Assembly (NCBI GenBank): GCA_919902505.1 | Contig: CAKKRE010000082.1 | Location: 1-33,812, forward strand | Origin: Nitrospiraceae bacterium | GTDB lineage: Bacteria > Nitrospirota > Nitrospiria > Nitrospirales > Nitrospiraceae | Length of the DNA stretch: 33,812 nucleotides | Direction: 5' to 3' | In this document: piece after piece, positions 1 to 9,151 of the stretch | How positions within the stretch are numbered: position 1 is the stretch's first letter | Layout of the letters: every line of letters starts with the position of its first letter | The notes under the pieces: generated by a model | What the model saw: only the letters and a program-made list of their open reading frames with translations | Database searches by the model: none | Told to the model about the DNA's origin: nothing | Translations under genes and position numbers: made by a program

Positions 1-2
1 CG

Positions 3-3000
3 GATCCGGCACTGGCTGCCCTCGCGGTGGATGCAAGTTCCGGTCAGTACGTCCATGCGCTTAATACAGGAAGCATTGCCATCAATACGGCGGGAGGTAC
101 CGTACCGTCGACGGACCAGCGTGGAGTCCTGCGCGGTGCAGCGGCTGACGTGGGGGCCTTTGAAGCCAATAACGCGCCCACCATCACCAATTTGAGCGGC
201 GACAGTCTGGCCTATAACGAAGGCGACGGGGTCGTGGTAATCGAGCAGGGGAGCAACGCGCTCGTGGCCGATGCGGATAGCGTCGACTTCAGTACGGGCA
301 CGCTCACCGTGAGCTTCACCGCCGGCAGCGACAGCGCCGAGGACGTGCTGAGCATCCGCAACCAAGGCACCGGCGCGGGCCAGATCGGCGTGAGTGGCAC
401 CAACGTGACGTATCAGGGCGTGACCATCGGGACCTTTACCGGCGGCAGCAGCGGGAGCAATCTCGTCATCACATTCAACGCCAGCGCGACGCCGACGGCA
501 GTCACGGCCCTCGTCAAGAACATCACCTATGAGAACACGGATGCGGCCGTACCCACGACCGGTGCCCGCACCGTGCGCTTTGTACTGACCGACGGCGACG
601 GCGGCACCAGCGCCAACTACGACACCACGGTGACGGTCAGCGCCATCAACGATGCACCGATTGCTGCCGATGATCGACTGGCCCTCGATTTCGACGGCAT
701 TGATGATTTTGTTCAAATCAGTAGTAACCCGATCTTCGAAGTGACCAATCAAGTCACAATGGAAGCCTGGATCAACCCGGATGCTTCGACGAACTTTAGA
801 CAGATCATCATCAACAAAGAAGGCGAATACGAGATCGGTCTCGATGCGAATGCCCATCTCCAGTGGGCCTTCGCCAATGCCGACCCTGGGTGGAATTGGC
901 ACGATACGGGAATCGTGGTCCCGCTCCACACCTGGACCCATGTTGCGGTCAGCAATGATAACGGTGTCGTCACAACCTATGTGAACGGAGCCGCGGTCGA
1001 AACCTACAACGGGTCCGGTGTGATCGGGGATAACTATCCGCTTTTGAATGATCTGCGCATCGGTGGACGGTCCAACAATCCTGCAAATCAATACTTCGAT
1101 GGTCGAATCAATGATGTACAGGTTTGGAACGTCGCTCGATCAGGCGGTGAGGTCCTTAGCGATATGGCCGGAAGTCTTACCGGTGGAGAAGCCGGTCTCC
1201 TTGGCTTCTGGCGTTTCAATGAAAATACGGGCGGCACCACCAATAACCTCGTGGCAGCCAACGACGATGGAACGCTGGGCGGGGGAGTCGCTGGGCAAAC
1301 GCCTGGATGGATCGGGTACCGGATCAACGAAGACGGTTCAGTCAATGCCGCTGCTCCGGGCATCTTGTCGAACGACTTCGATGCGGAAAGCAACCCGTTG
1401 ACTGTCATTCCAGTGACGGGTCCCTCCTATGCAGCCTCCTTCACGCTGAATCCGGACGGGTCCTTCACGTATGCTCCTATCGCTAACTTCTCGGGTACCG
1501 ATTCGTTCACCTACCGGGTAAACGACGGTACCGTCAATTCCAACATCGCTACCGTGACCATCCAAGTCGATCCCGTGAACGATCCGCCTTCCCTCCTGGA
1601 TACGACCGTGGCGCTGGACGAGAACAGCGCGAACGGCACGGCGGTGACCAACGTGAGCGACAGTTTCACCGGGACCGACCTGGACCGGGACGGCCAGGCC
1701 CTCACCTACAGCATCACGGCGGGCAATACGGGCGGGGCCTTCGCCATCGACAGCGCGACCGGGGCCCTCACCGTGGCCAACAGCGCCCTGTTGGACTACG
1801 AAACCACGCCGAGTTTTACCCTGACCGTACAAGCGAGCGACGGCACCCTCAGCGATACCGCGGCGCTCACGATCACCCTGAACAACCTGAACGACAACGC
1901 CCCCAACATTGTGGATACGACCGTGGCGCTGGACGAGAACAGCGCGAACGGCACGGCGGTGACCAACGTGAGCGACAGTTTCACCGGGACCGACCTGGAC
2001 CGGGACGGCCAGGCCCTCACCTACAGCATCACGGCGGGCAATACGGGCGGGGCCTTCGCCATCGACAGCGCGACCGGGGCCCTCACCGTGGCCAACAGCG
2101 CCCTGTTGGACTACGAAACCACGCCGAGTTTTACCCTGACCGTACAAGCGAGCGACGGCACCCTCAGCGATACCGCGGCGCTCACGATCACCCTGAACAA
2201 CCTGAACGAGCCGCCGATGATCACCTCTCCGAGCGGGTACAGCATCGTCGAGAATACGGCCGCTGTGGGCTCCGTCACCTCCTCCGATGTGGACGGTGGG
2301 CCGCCGACATACAGTATCGTGGGCGGGGCGGATGCGGCTCGCTTCACCATTAATGCGGGCAATGGCGACCTGGCGTTTGTCACTGCACCGGACTTTGAGG
2401 CGCCAACCGATGCCAATGGCGATAACGTCTATCTCGTCCAGGTTCAGGTGGCTGATGGGAATGGTGGTACGGCGGTTCAAACTGTGGCCGTGTCGGTTAC
2501 GGATGTGCTGGAAGGGGCGATCACGCCGCCGGTCGGGCCTGTGCCCTCGGGTGGAACCCCGTCGGGTGGGAGTGGGCCGCCGGCCGGGTTTCCATCGCCC
2601 GCTCCTCCGAGTGCTCCACCGGCAGGGTCGAGTGTGCCAGCGGAGGTCGGTTCACCCATTTACCTGGACCAAGGATTAGGTCTGGTTCGGTCGGCCCTGC
2701 AGGTCGGCAAGACGGTCGATCGTGAGCCACCGTTGGTCGCCAAGCAGGAACTTCAGGTCCCGTTCTTCGACAAGCTTGGCCCTGAACTCCTTGCCCAAAT
2801 CGGAGAGGAGGCGCACCGGGTGGTTGAAGCGATCAAGGACACCTACATCCCGGCCAAACTTGCCAAGGCCATCGTCCAGGAACTGAATACCATGACGGAG
2901 GCCTTGCAACGAGCGACGGACGAGCGAAAGGAGCAGGCGATCTTGACGGCCACGGCGGTGAGCGGAGTCAGTCTTGTGCTGTCGGCCGGCTATCTGGCGT

Positions 3001-3194
3001 GGATTCTTCGTGGGGGCTGGTTGCTCGCGAGCCTGTTGGCGACCATGCCGACGTGGCACCATTTCGACCCCTTGCCGGTGGTGCGTGCGGCCAGGCGTCG
3101 TGAGAAGCTTGATCGGGAGTCCAGCCAAGACGAGGGTTTCGAGGGGCGCCAGTCGAAGCATGTCGACGAGATGTTCGGTTCGGGCGGTGGGTAG
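3..3194 (+). CDS. Large cadherin/LamG surface protein, C-terminal part (5' end outside window)
   Basis: The frame is open from the first complete codon (position 3), so the true start lies upstream. A GTG at 27 is only an internal codon. The first ~50 residues end in STDQRGVLRG...VGAFE, typical of the tail of a parallel-beta-helix surface protein. Domains follow, numbered from the GTG at 27: a calcium-binding-type beta domain (~50-210), a LamG/concanavalin-like domain (~215-400, starting ALDFDGIDDFVQ), a VCBS/cadherin-like module (~435-522, with NEDGSVNAAAPGILSNDFD), two identical cadherin repeats (~523-732) and a third divergent one (~733-833). A Pro/Gly-rich linker (~834-880) leads to a helical stretch, a hydrophobic segment (~972-1010) and a basic/acidic tail of about 40 residues. 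The layout fits an exported, membrane-anchored adhesin. Family assignment of the modules is solid; ligand and role are unknown. It stops 21 bp before the chosen kinase start, so co-transcription is plausible. Confidence 0.85.
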   Translation, partial: DPALAALAVDASSGQYVHALNTGSIAINTAGGTVPSTDQRGVLRGAAADVGAFEANNAPTITNLSGDSLAYNEGDGVVVIEQGSNALVADADSVDFSTGTLTVSFTAGSDSAEDVLSIRNQGTGAGQIGVSGTNVTYQGVTIGTFTGGSSGSNLVITFNASATPTAVTALVKNITYENTDAAVPTTGARTVRFVLTDGDGGTSANYDTTVTVSAINDAPIAADDRLALDFDGIDDFVQISSNPIFEVTNQVTMEAWINPDASTNFRQIIINKEGEYEIGLDANAHLQWAFANADPGWNWHDTGIVVPLHTWTHVAVSNDNGVVTTYVNGAAVETYNGSGVIGDNYPLLNDLRIGGRSNNPANQYFDGRINDVQVWNVARSGGEVLSDMAGSLTGGEAGLLGFWRFNENTGGTTNNLVAANDDGTLGGGVAGQTPGWIGYRINEDGSVNAAAPGILSNDFDAESNPLTVIPVTGPSYAASFTLNPDGSFTYAPIANFSGTDSFTYRVNDGTVNSNIATVTIQVDPVNDPPSLLDTTVALDENSANGTAVTNVSDSFTGTDLDRDGQALTYSITAGNTGGAFAIDSATGALTVANSALLDYETTPSFTLTVQASDGTLSDTAALTITLNNLNDNAPNIVDTTVALDENSANGTAVTNVSDSFTGTDLDRDGQALTYSITAGNTGGAFAIDSATGALTVANSALLDYETTPSFTLTVQASDGTLSDTAALTITLNNLNEPPMITSPSGYSIVENTAAVGSVTSSDVDGGPPTYSIVGGADAARFTINAGNGDLAFVTAPDFEAPTDANGDNVYLVQVQVADGNGGTAVQTVAVSVTDVLEGAITPPVGPVPSGGTPSGGSGPPAGFPSPAPPSAPPAGSSVPAEVGSPIYLDQGLGLVRSALQVGKTVDREPPLVAKQELQVPFFDKLGPELLAQIGEEAHRVVEAIKDTYIPAKLAKAIVQELNTMTEALQRATDERKEQAILTATAVSGVSLVLSAGYLAWILRGGWLLASLLATMPTWHHFDPLPVVRAARRREKLDRESSQDEGFEGRQSKHVDEMFGSGGG
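1597..2209 (+). repeat. Perfect tandem duplication of a cadherin-repeat coding unit (2 x 298 bp, 315-bp period)
   Basis: Positions 1597-1894 and 1912-2209 read identically base for base, starting TGGATACGACCGTGG and ending CCTGAACGA. The period of 315 bp equals 105 codons, so the duplication keeps frame and adds exactly one cadherin module. The 17-bp joint between the copies (1895-1911) is not part of the identical stretch. Lack of even synonymous differences points to a recent duplication or ongoing gene conversion. Confidence 0.95.
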
Positions 3195-3215
3195 CCCATG
3201 AGGAGCCTGGGGATT

Positions 3216-5132
3216 ATGAAACGTCGCTCGCCGATCGTGTGGATTTCGTTCGGGCTGGTGTCCCTCACGCTCAGCCTGATGATGGTAGGCAACGTGTTGC
3301 TGAAGGTGGCGCCCGACCAGAACGAAGACGCGTTCTGGTATCGTCGATCCCTCGTCGAGGCTCTGGCTGTGCAGTACTCCAAACTCGCGGAACGGGCTGA
3401 GATAGAGACTATGCGGATCACCATGCAGGCATTGGTCGAGCGCAACGATCAAATCCGATCCATGGCGCTTCGACGTGCCGATGGGCAGGTGCTGTCTCAA
3501 GCAGGAGAACACCAGAAACAGTGGGTGAAGCGACCGGGAGACGAATCGACCTTTGACCAGGTGCAGGTGCCCATCATGAACGGGGAGTCCCGATGGGGTA
3601 CGCTGGAGGTCGCGTTCCGCCCGCTCTCCGAGTCTGTCACCGGTGGCATGTTGCAGGACCCCTGGATGCAGTTTCTCGCGCTTATGGCTGTCTGCGGCTA
3701 TCTGGGGTATCTGACGTTTATGAAACGGACGCTCAAGCAACTGGATCCTTCCTCTGTGGTGCCTGAGCGAGTGAGAAACGCACTCGACGTGCTCCCGGTA
3801 GGCGTGGTGCTGGTGGATCCGCAGGATCGGATCGTGTTGGCAAACAAGATGTTTGCCGACCGTGTCGGAGCAGAACCCGCTGCGTTGATGGGGCACGACC
3901 TCTGTGAGTTTTCGTGGGTGGCCGGCGGGCCGAACGTCGTCGAGCCAGAACTGCCCTGGATCATGGCCCGAAAGCACAAACGCGCCGCTCCGGCCCTGCC
4001 GCTGGAATTGCGTAAGGGGGATGGAGAGGTCAGACGATTTGTGGTGACGAGTTCGCCGATCCTGGATAATCGTGAGGCCTTGAGAGGAGTGATGGTATCC
4101 TTCCACGATGTCACCGATCTCGATCAAGCGAATTCCCAACTCCGGGACGCGAATACCGAATTGGAAGTATCCCGCGCCCAGATTCTGCAAAAGAACGAGG
4201 AACTCGAAACCACCAATGCGAACCTCCACATCGAGATCAACGAGCGGAAAAAAGCTCAGGCGGAGCGCGAAGAACTGCATCAGCAACTCATGCAAGCGTC
4301 ACGCCGGGCCGGTATGGCGGATGTGGCATCGAGCGTGCTCCATAATGTCGGCAACGTCCTCAACAGCATCAATGTGTCGACGGATACGTTGCTGAAAACC
4401 CTCAAGAAGCCGATGGTGGGAGACGTGTGCCGAATAGCGTCGATGTTCCACGAACACCAGAACAATCTGCAGGCATTCCTGACGCAAGATCCTAAGGGGA
4501 AACAGATTCCCTCCTACCTGGGCCTGGTTGCCGAGTCTCTGAGCGGGAGTCACCAGACCATCCAAGCCGAACTCGACTCCCTCGTGAAGAAAGTCGACCA
4601 TATCAAACAAGTGGTCATGTCGCAGCAGGATATCGCCCATTCGGGGGCAATCCGTGAGACAGCGGCGGTCGCGGACTTGATGGAGCAAGCCTTGATGATG
4701 GGGATGCCCGAGCCGGAAAAGTATGGGATCCGAGTCGCGCGGGAGTATGCCACGGTTCCAACAATTATGACGGATCGACATCAAGTTCTTCAGATCCTGG
4801 TGAATGTGATCACCAACGCCAAGAACGCCATGGTCGAATATCCGGCGATCTCGCATTGCCTCACGGTCAGAATCCAACTGCCTGCCGACCGCAGAGGAGT
4901 CGTGCGATTGGAGGTGTCCGATACCGGGGGCGGCATGAAGGCGGAGAACATCCCACGCTTGTTCGCTCAGGGTTTCACCACGAGAAAGGCCGGTCACGGT
5001 CTTGGTCTGCATAGTGCGGCCATCTCCGCCAAGAATCTTGGCGGAGCCCTACACGCCCAGAGTGCGGGAGAAGGGCGCGGCGCTACCTTCACCCTCGATC
5101 TTCCATTGACCGTGGCGGAGGCTGCCGCATGA
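3216..5132 (+). CDS. Membrane PAS-domain sensor histidine kinase
   Basis: This is a 638-aa sensor kinase. I chose the ATG at 3216 because AGGAG lies about 10 bp upstream; an in-frame ATG at 3198 would add six residues. There is an N-terminal membrane helix (residues ~7-30), an extracytoplasmic segment of ~120 residues, a second helix (~152-170) and a PAS domain (~185-305, with PVGVVLVDPQDRIVLANK). A coiled-coil linker (~305-365) follows. The dimerisation helix carries the divergent H-box SSVLHNVGNVLNS (His376), and the GHKL ATPase shows an N-box (NVITNAKNAM), a G1 box (DTGGGM) and a G2 box (GHGLGLH). It should autophosphorylate on His376 and pass phosphate to a receiver. The next gene overlaps it by 4 bp (ATGA) and begins with a receiver domain, an obvious partner. 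The signal sensed cannot be read from sequence. Confidence 0.92.
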   Translation: MKRRSPIVWISFGLVSLTLSLMMVGNVLLKVAPDQNEDAFWYRRSLVEALAVQYSKLAERAEIETMRITMQALVERNDQIRSMALRRADGQVLSQAGEHQKQWVKRPGDESTFDQVQVPIMNGESRWGTLEVAFRPLSESVTGGMLQDPWMQFLALMAVCGYLGYLTFMKRTLKQLDPSSVVPERVRNALDVLPVGVVLVDPQDRIVLANKMFADRVGAEPAALMGHDLCEFSWVAGGPNVVEPELPWIMARKHKRAAPALPLELRKGDGEVRRFVVTSSPILDNREALRGVMVSFHDVTDLDQANSQLRDANTELEVSRAQILQKNEELETTNANLHIEINERKKAQAEREELHQQLMQASRRAGMADVASSVLHNVGNVLNSINVSTDTLLKTLKKPMVGDVCRIASMFHEHQNNLQAFLTQDPKGKQIPSYLGLVAESLSGSHQTIQAELDSLVKKVDHIKQVVMSQQDIAHSGAIRETAAVADLMEQALMMGMPEPEKYGIRVAREYATVPTIMTDRHQVLQILVNVITNAKNAMVEYPAISHCLTVRIQLPADRRGVVRLEVSDTGGGMKAENIPRLFAQGFTTRKAGHGLGLHSAAISAKNLGGALHAQSAGEGRGATFTLDLPLTVAEAAA

Positions 5133-6004
5133 AGCGCGACGAGACGACCGACAATCGGCGGATTCTGGTGATTGACGATAACCAGTCCATCCACGAGGAC
5201 TTTCGTAAGATTTTGGCGCCGCCGAAAGATTCCGACTCGCTCGATCAGGCACGGGTGGCCTTGTTCGGAGAGCCGCCGAGTGTCCTGCCACAGAAGCACT
5301 ATGAGCTCGACTTCACGGACCAAGGGCAAAAGGGGCTCGGTTTGCTTCAGAGCGCTCAGCAAGAGGGTGTCCCTTACGCGATGGCCTTCGTGGACATGCG
5401 TATGCCGCCGGGATGGGACGGCCTCGAAACGATCGAACATCTGTGGTACGTCGATCCTGACCTCGAAATCGTCATCTGCACAGCCTATTCCGACTATCCA
5501 TGGGAAGACGTGAGCCGCCGAATCGGGAGCACCGATAAGCTGCTCATCCTGTTGAAACCCTTCAATAGCATCGAGGTCGTCCAGCTGGCACATTCGCTCA
5601 CGAAGAAATGGAATCTGACGCGTTCGGTCAAGCGGCAGATTGAGAGCCTCGCGTTCGGCGTGAGCCAGCGAACGGCCGAATGGCATGACGCGAACGACCG
5701 CCTTCAAGAACACATCGCTCGGAGAATCGCGGAGACCATGAAGGATCAGCCTATGGACGCTGCCGCGGCCGCGTTCCGCGAGAAAGAAGAATTTTTGGCG
5801 ATCATGAGCCATGAAATCCTCACGCCCATCAATGAATTGATCGGCAAGGCGAGTCTGTTGTTCGACAGTCCGCTCAATCCTGGGCAGCGAGAGCATGCGA
5901 CGACCATACAGAGATGTGCGCAAGATCTCCTGGCCCTCCACAACGACATGTACGAGTTCATGGCTGGTCGAGCGCACGGCACTCGGGCAGGCGGACGTCC
6001 ATGA
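5129..6004 (+). CDS. Receiver-HisKA protein lacking an ATPase domain
   Basis: The 291-aa product starts at an ATG overlapping the stop of the upstream kinase (ATGA), which implies translational coupling. The receiver domain has the acidic pair D16-D17, phospho-acceptor D89 (AFVDMRMP) and K143 (LLKPF), with an insertion of ~40 residues between the acidic pair and D89. After a helical linker comes a HisKA-like helix with an H-box at H228 ([18 protein letters not shown]). The protein ends about 60 residues later with no HATPase domain. It closely resembles the first half of the next gene, so it is probably a tandem duplicate that lost its catalytic half or became a phosphotransfer protein. With a receiver and a histidine in one chain it could relay phosphate from the upstream kinase. 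That role is inferred. Confidence 0.85.
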   Translation: MKRDETTDNRRILVIDDNQSIHEDFRKILAPPKDSDSLDQARVALFGEPPSVLPQKHYELDFTDQGQKGLGLLQSAQQEGVPYAMAFVDMRMPPGWDGLETIEHLWYVDPDLEIVICTAYSDYPWEDVSRRIGSTDKLLILLKPFNSIEVVQLAHSLTKKWNLTRSVKRQIESLAFGVSQRTAEWHDANDRLQEHIARRIAETMKDQPMDAAAAAFREKEEFLAIMSHEILTPINELIGKASLLFDSPLNPGQREHATTIQRCAQDLLALHNDMYEFMAGRAHGTRAGGRP

Positions 6005-6047
6005 CGATGGGTATCCCATCCCCACGGGTAGAAAGAAAGGAGTGACC

Positions 6048-7286
6048 ATGGATGCCCATGCCGAAAACCGTCGGATTTTCGTGATCGACGACAACCTGTC
6101 CATTCACGAGGATTTTCGCAGGATTCTTCAAGCACATACCGAGGAGGCGAATCTCGAGCAAGCCCGGGCGGCCTTGTTCGGTCAGCCGCCAGCGCGGGCG
6201 CTCGAACGGTTCGAGCTGGATTGCGCCGATCAGGGGCAAGTCGCTGTTGCCTTGGTGGAGTCGGCACGCCATGAAGGCCGGCCGTATGCGGTGGCCTTCG
6301 TCGATATGCGCATGCCCACCGGCTGGGACGGGTTGCAGACCATTGAGCGTCTCTGGTTGGTCGATCCCGACATTCAAACGGTCATCTGCACGGCCTATAC
6401 GGACTACCCCTGGGAGGAGATCGTCCACCGACTGGGGAATGACGACCGTCTCTTGATTCTGCAAAAACCGTTTTCCAGCGTCGAGGTGTTGCAATTGGCG
6501 ACCTCATTGACGAAAAAGTGGAATCTAGCGCAACAGGCGAAAGTGCGCTTGGAGGCTGCCGAGGCAGCCAGCCTGGCGAAATCGCAATTTCTCGCGAATA
6601 TGAGTCATGAGATCAGGACGCCGATGAATGGCATCCTCGGCATGAACGAGCTGCTGTTGCAGACACCCCTGAACGACAAACAGCGCCGGTTTGCCGAAAC
6701 CGTTCAGCGCTCAGGAATGGCGTTGCTGGGAATCATCAATGACATTCTTGATTTTTCGAAGATCGAAGCCGGCAAGTTGGCGATCGAGAGCATTCGCTTC
6801 GATCTTCGGCAGGTGGTGAAAGATTCGATGACTCTCTTTTCTCATCAGGTGGCGTCCAAAGGCGTAGAACTGACGTGTATCCTGCCGGATTCCCTCTCGG
6901 CATGCTACGAGGGAGATCCCGTCCGTGTGCAGCAGATCCTGGTGAACTACCTTGGAAATGCGCTGAAGTTCACGGAGTGTGGAGAGATAGTCCTGTGCGT
7001 GACCGTCGTGGAAGAGTTCGGCGGATACGCGACACTCGGTCTCGAAGTAAAGGATACGGGGATCGGCATGGAACCGGCTGCGCAGGACCGTCTGTTCAAG
7101 GCCTTTATGCAGGCTGATGGTTCGGTGACAAGAAGATATGGCGGCACCGGTTTAGGGTTGGCCATTGTCAAGCAATTGGCCGAGTTGATGGGCGGGACGG
7201 TGGGCGTCGAAAGTACCCTTGGGCAGGGGTCGAACTTTTGGTGTACGATTCGCCTCAAGACCTGCGTGGGTGGAACAACCGAATGA
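6048..7286 (+). CDS. Receiver-HisKA-HATPase hybrid histidine kinase (soluble)
   Basis: The 412-aa product starts at the ATG at 6048, preceded by AAAGGAG at a good distance; the frame is open further upstream but there overlaps the previous gene. The receiver domain has D14-D15, phospho-acceptor D86 (AFVDMRMP) and K140 (LQKPF), with the same ~40-residue insertion as its upstream paralogue. HisKA has H187 ([15 protein letters not shown]). The ATPase has N304 ([11 protein letters not shown]), G1 DTGIGM, an F-box around LFKAFMQAD, and G2 GGTGLGL. No membrane segment is visible, so it is cytoplasmic. The receiver at the N-terminus suggests the kinase is controlled by phosphorylation, perhaps by the membrane kinase two genes upstream. 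No output domain is present in any of the three, so the final target is elsewhere. Confidence 0.92.
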   Translation: MDAHAENRRIFVIDDNLSIHEDFRRILQAHTEEANLEQARAALFGQPPARALERFELDCADQGQVAVALVESARHEGRPYAVAFVDMRMPTGWDGLQTIERLWLVDPDIQTVICTAYTDYPWEEIVHRLGNDDRLLILQKPFSSVEVLQLATSLTKKWNLAQQAKVRLEAAEAASLAKSQFLANMSHEIRTPMNGILGMNELLLQTPLNDKQRRFAETVQRSGMALLGIINDILDFSKIEAGKLAIESIRFDLRQVVKDSMTLFSHQVASKGVELTCILPDSLSACYEGDPVRVQQILVNYLGNALKFTECGEIVLCVTVVEEFGGYATLGLEVKDTGIGMEPAAQDRLFKAFMQADGSVTRRYGGTGLGLAIVKQLAELMGGTVGVESTLGQGSNFWCTIRLKTCVGGTTE

Positions 7287-7692
7287 CCGGCCTTGTCTCT
7301 TTCGGGGTGAGGAGATGCGGGTCCTCATGGGCTGAGATCGTCACGACTCGGAGCGTCCGTGACCATCTCGATCGCCGCCTCATCCAAAAACCCGTTGCTC
7401 ACCGCGCCGATCCTGAGTCTGGGAGTCTCCTCGGTCGTGACGGGCGACGCGACACCGATCTAGCGAGAGTAGAGAGACCTCTCGCGTTGGACAGCTAGCC
7501 AGGATTATTCATGAATGCCGTCGCGAGGCGTTTGAGACCGAAGCCCGCCGGGGCTTCTCGCACGTGAGACTGACGCAGGCGTACTTGCAGTCCGTCGAGG
7601 AGGCCGAACGAGAACAGCCCCGCCGGGCGAGAGGATCGGACGAGGGAGCAGGTATTCATGAATAGTCCGGGCTAGGCCCTCCCCGGAGTTGT
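7287..7692. other. Gene-free stretch with two ATTCATGAAT palindromes and a GC-rich hairpin
   Basis: I find no convincing gene in these 406 bp. They hold a 10-bp palindrome ATTCATGAAT at 7507-7516 and a 12-bp palindrome TATTCATGAATA at 7653-7664, about 147 bp apart. A perfect hairpin AAGCCC-GCCG-GGGCTT lies between them at 7541-7556, and GTCACG/CGTGAC (7340-7345, 7358-7363) can pair. None has the U-tract of an intrinsic terminator. A short frame running 7238-7498 resembles no family I know and overlaps the kinase end. The paired palindromes suggest a small repeat element or a binding-site pair; this is inference. Confidence 0.5.
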
Positions 7693-9003
7693 ATGGACAG
7701 ATTGCGCCGTTCAATTGCCCGGTTCGTTCAGGCGGAGCCGCAGGAAATATGGCCGCTGGCCTGGTCGTTCGGGTATTTCTTCTGTCTCCTCTGCGGCTAC
7801 TACATCCTTCGGCCCGTGCGCGATGAAATGGCCATTCAGGGCGGTGTGCACAATCTGCCCTGGATGATGACCGGGACCTTCCTGACGCTGTTGGCCGTCA
7901 CGCCGCTGTTCGGCTGGTTGTCGGCCCGCTATTCCCGCTATCGATTGCTGCTCGCCGTCTATCTGTTCTTCATCGCCAATCTGGTCGGCCTGTATCTGCT
8001 GATGACCGGCCGGCAGTACATCGAGTGGGTGGCCCGCGGGTTTTTTGTGTGGCTCTCGGTCTTCAATCTGTTCGTGGTGTCGGTGTTCTGGAGTTTCATG
8101 GCCGATCTGTTTACCCCGGCTCAGGGCGCGCGCCTCTTCGGCATGATCGCTGCGGGGGGAAGCACCGGCGCTCTGTTTGGCCCCCTGTTCACGACGGGAC
8201 TGACCTATCTCTTCCCGGTTCCGGTGCTGATGCTGGTGTCGGCGCTCTTCCTGTTCGCCTGCATCGGATGCATTTACAAGCTGGAGGCCTGGAGTCGTAG
8301 CCGGACTGTGTCTCACCGGGAGAACAGCGGAGAGCCCCTCGGCGGCGGCTTTCTGGCCGGTGTGCGACTGGTGTGGTCCTCGCCCTATCTGCTGGGGATC
8401 TGCGGCTATCTCACCTTCCTAACCATGACGGCGACGTTCCTGTACTTCGAACAGGTTCGCCTGGTCGCCGAGCACTTCGACACCCCGGAAGCCAGGACAC
8501 GCCTGTTCTCGACGCTCGATTTTGCGACGAATGTGCTCACCTGGCTGACCCAACTGTTCATCACCAATCGTGTGGTGGCCCGGTTCGGCCTGGTGGCCTC
8601 GCTCCTGTTCCTGCCGGTCGTCAGTCTGGTCGGGTTTCTCGGCATCGCCCTCTGGCCCGGGCTCGTCGTGTATGTGAGTTTTTCTGTGTTGCGCCGGGTG
8701 GGGGAATATGCCCTTTCCAAACCAGCCCGCGAAGTCCTCTTCACGGTCGTGAGCCGCGAAGAGAAATACAAAGCGAAGAATTTCATCGACACGGCGATTT
8801 CGCGCGCGGGGGATGCGTCTACCGGTTGGCTGCTATCCGGCATCAAGGCTCTGGGCGTGACCACGGGGCAGATTTCTTGGGTATTGGTTCCGCTCATGCT
8901 CCTCTGGGCCTGGCTCGGCCGGTGGCTTGCCGGGCAGCAACGCACGCAGCTGCGAACCGGTCAGGTTCCTCCCGGCGCTTCCGTCGAGCGAGGCGGCGTC
9001 TGA
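7693..9003 (+). CDS. MFS / Npt1-Npt2 nucleotide-transporter-like membrane protein
   Basis: The 436-aa integral membrane protein starts at an ATG preceded by CGGAG. About 12 hydrophobic segments are visible. The region after the first helix reads GYYILRPVRDEM, a motif I associate with bacterial MFS proteins related to the ATP/ADP translocase (NTT/Npt) group. A second loop motif, GWLSARYSRYRLL, occupies the MFS loop 2-3 position. The C-terminal half has SKPAREVLFTVVSREEKYKAKNFIDT, also typical of these translocase-like proteins. True ATP/ADP translocases of intracellular parasites are longer, so substrate specificity should not be assumed; free-living bacteria often carry such homologues with no known substrate. 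The downstream gene has its own promoter overlapping the end of this one, so it is probably a separate unit. Confidence 0.75.
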   Translation: MDRLRRSIARFVQAEPQEIWPLAWSFGYFFCLLCGYYILRPVRDEMAIQGGVHNLPWMMTGTFLTLLAVTPLFGWLSARYSRYRLLLAVYLFFIANLVGLYLLMTGRQYIEWVARGFFVWLSVFNLFVVSVFWSFMADLFTPAQGARLFGMIAAGGSTGALFGPLFTTGLTYLFPVPVLMLVSALFLFACIGCIYKLEAWSRSRTVSHRENSGEPLGGGFLAGVRLVWSSPYLLGICGYLTFLTMTATFLYFEQVRLVAEHFDTPEARTRLFSTLDFATNVLTWLTQLFITNRVVARFGLVASLLFLPVVSLVGFLGIALWPGLVVYVSFSVLRRVGEYALSKPAREVLFTVVSREEKYKAKNFIDTAISRAGDASTGWLLSGIKALGVTTGQISWVLVPLMLLWAWLGRWLAGQQRTQLRTGQVPPGASVERGGV

Positions 9004-9017
9004 CGGCCGCTCCGGCT

Positions 9018-9047
9018 TTGACTCACAAAAAAATCGCATGGTATAGT
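9018..9047 (+). promoter_or_regulatory. Sigma-70-type promoter for the ProA-like gene
   Basis: TTGACT at 9018-9023 and TATAGT at 9042-9047 are separated by 18 bp; each differs from consensus by one base. The expected transcript start is near 9054, giving a leader of about 100 nt before the ATG at 9152. The pair begins just after the stop codon of the transporter gene. Confidence 0.6.
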
Positions 9048-9115
9048 CCGGCGCCAAGCATGCGTCACGTCGTGAGGCGATGACTTGGCGATTTCCAGAC
9101 CTCAGAACATCGCCG

Positions 9116-9138
9116 GATCACCCAATCACCAGATCACC
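9116..9138 (+). repeat. Three short direct repeats RATCACC in the leader of the ProA-like gene
   Basis: GATCACC (9116-9122), AATCACC (9124-9130) and GATCACC (9132-9138) recur with an 8-bp period just upstream of the start codon at 9152. They fall inside the predicted transcript leader. They may be a simple slippage product or a binding array; the sequence alone does not decide. Confidence 0.6.
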
Positions 9139-9151
9139 GAACAGGTACACC

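Noticed and set aside
1338-2480. Minus-strand frame with an internal repeat
   Set aside because: The repeat is the mirror of the duplicated cadherin modules; no independent protein signal.
2676-4295. Long minus-strand reading frame opposite the adhesin end and the kinase
   Set aside because: It is antisense to two well-supported genes and its translation has no recognisable domain.
7238-7498. Small frame overlapping the end of the hybrid kinase
   Set aside because: No recognisable domain; basic, arginine-rich translation typical of an out-of-frame read.
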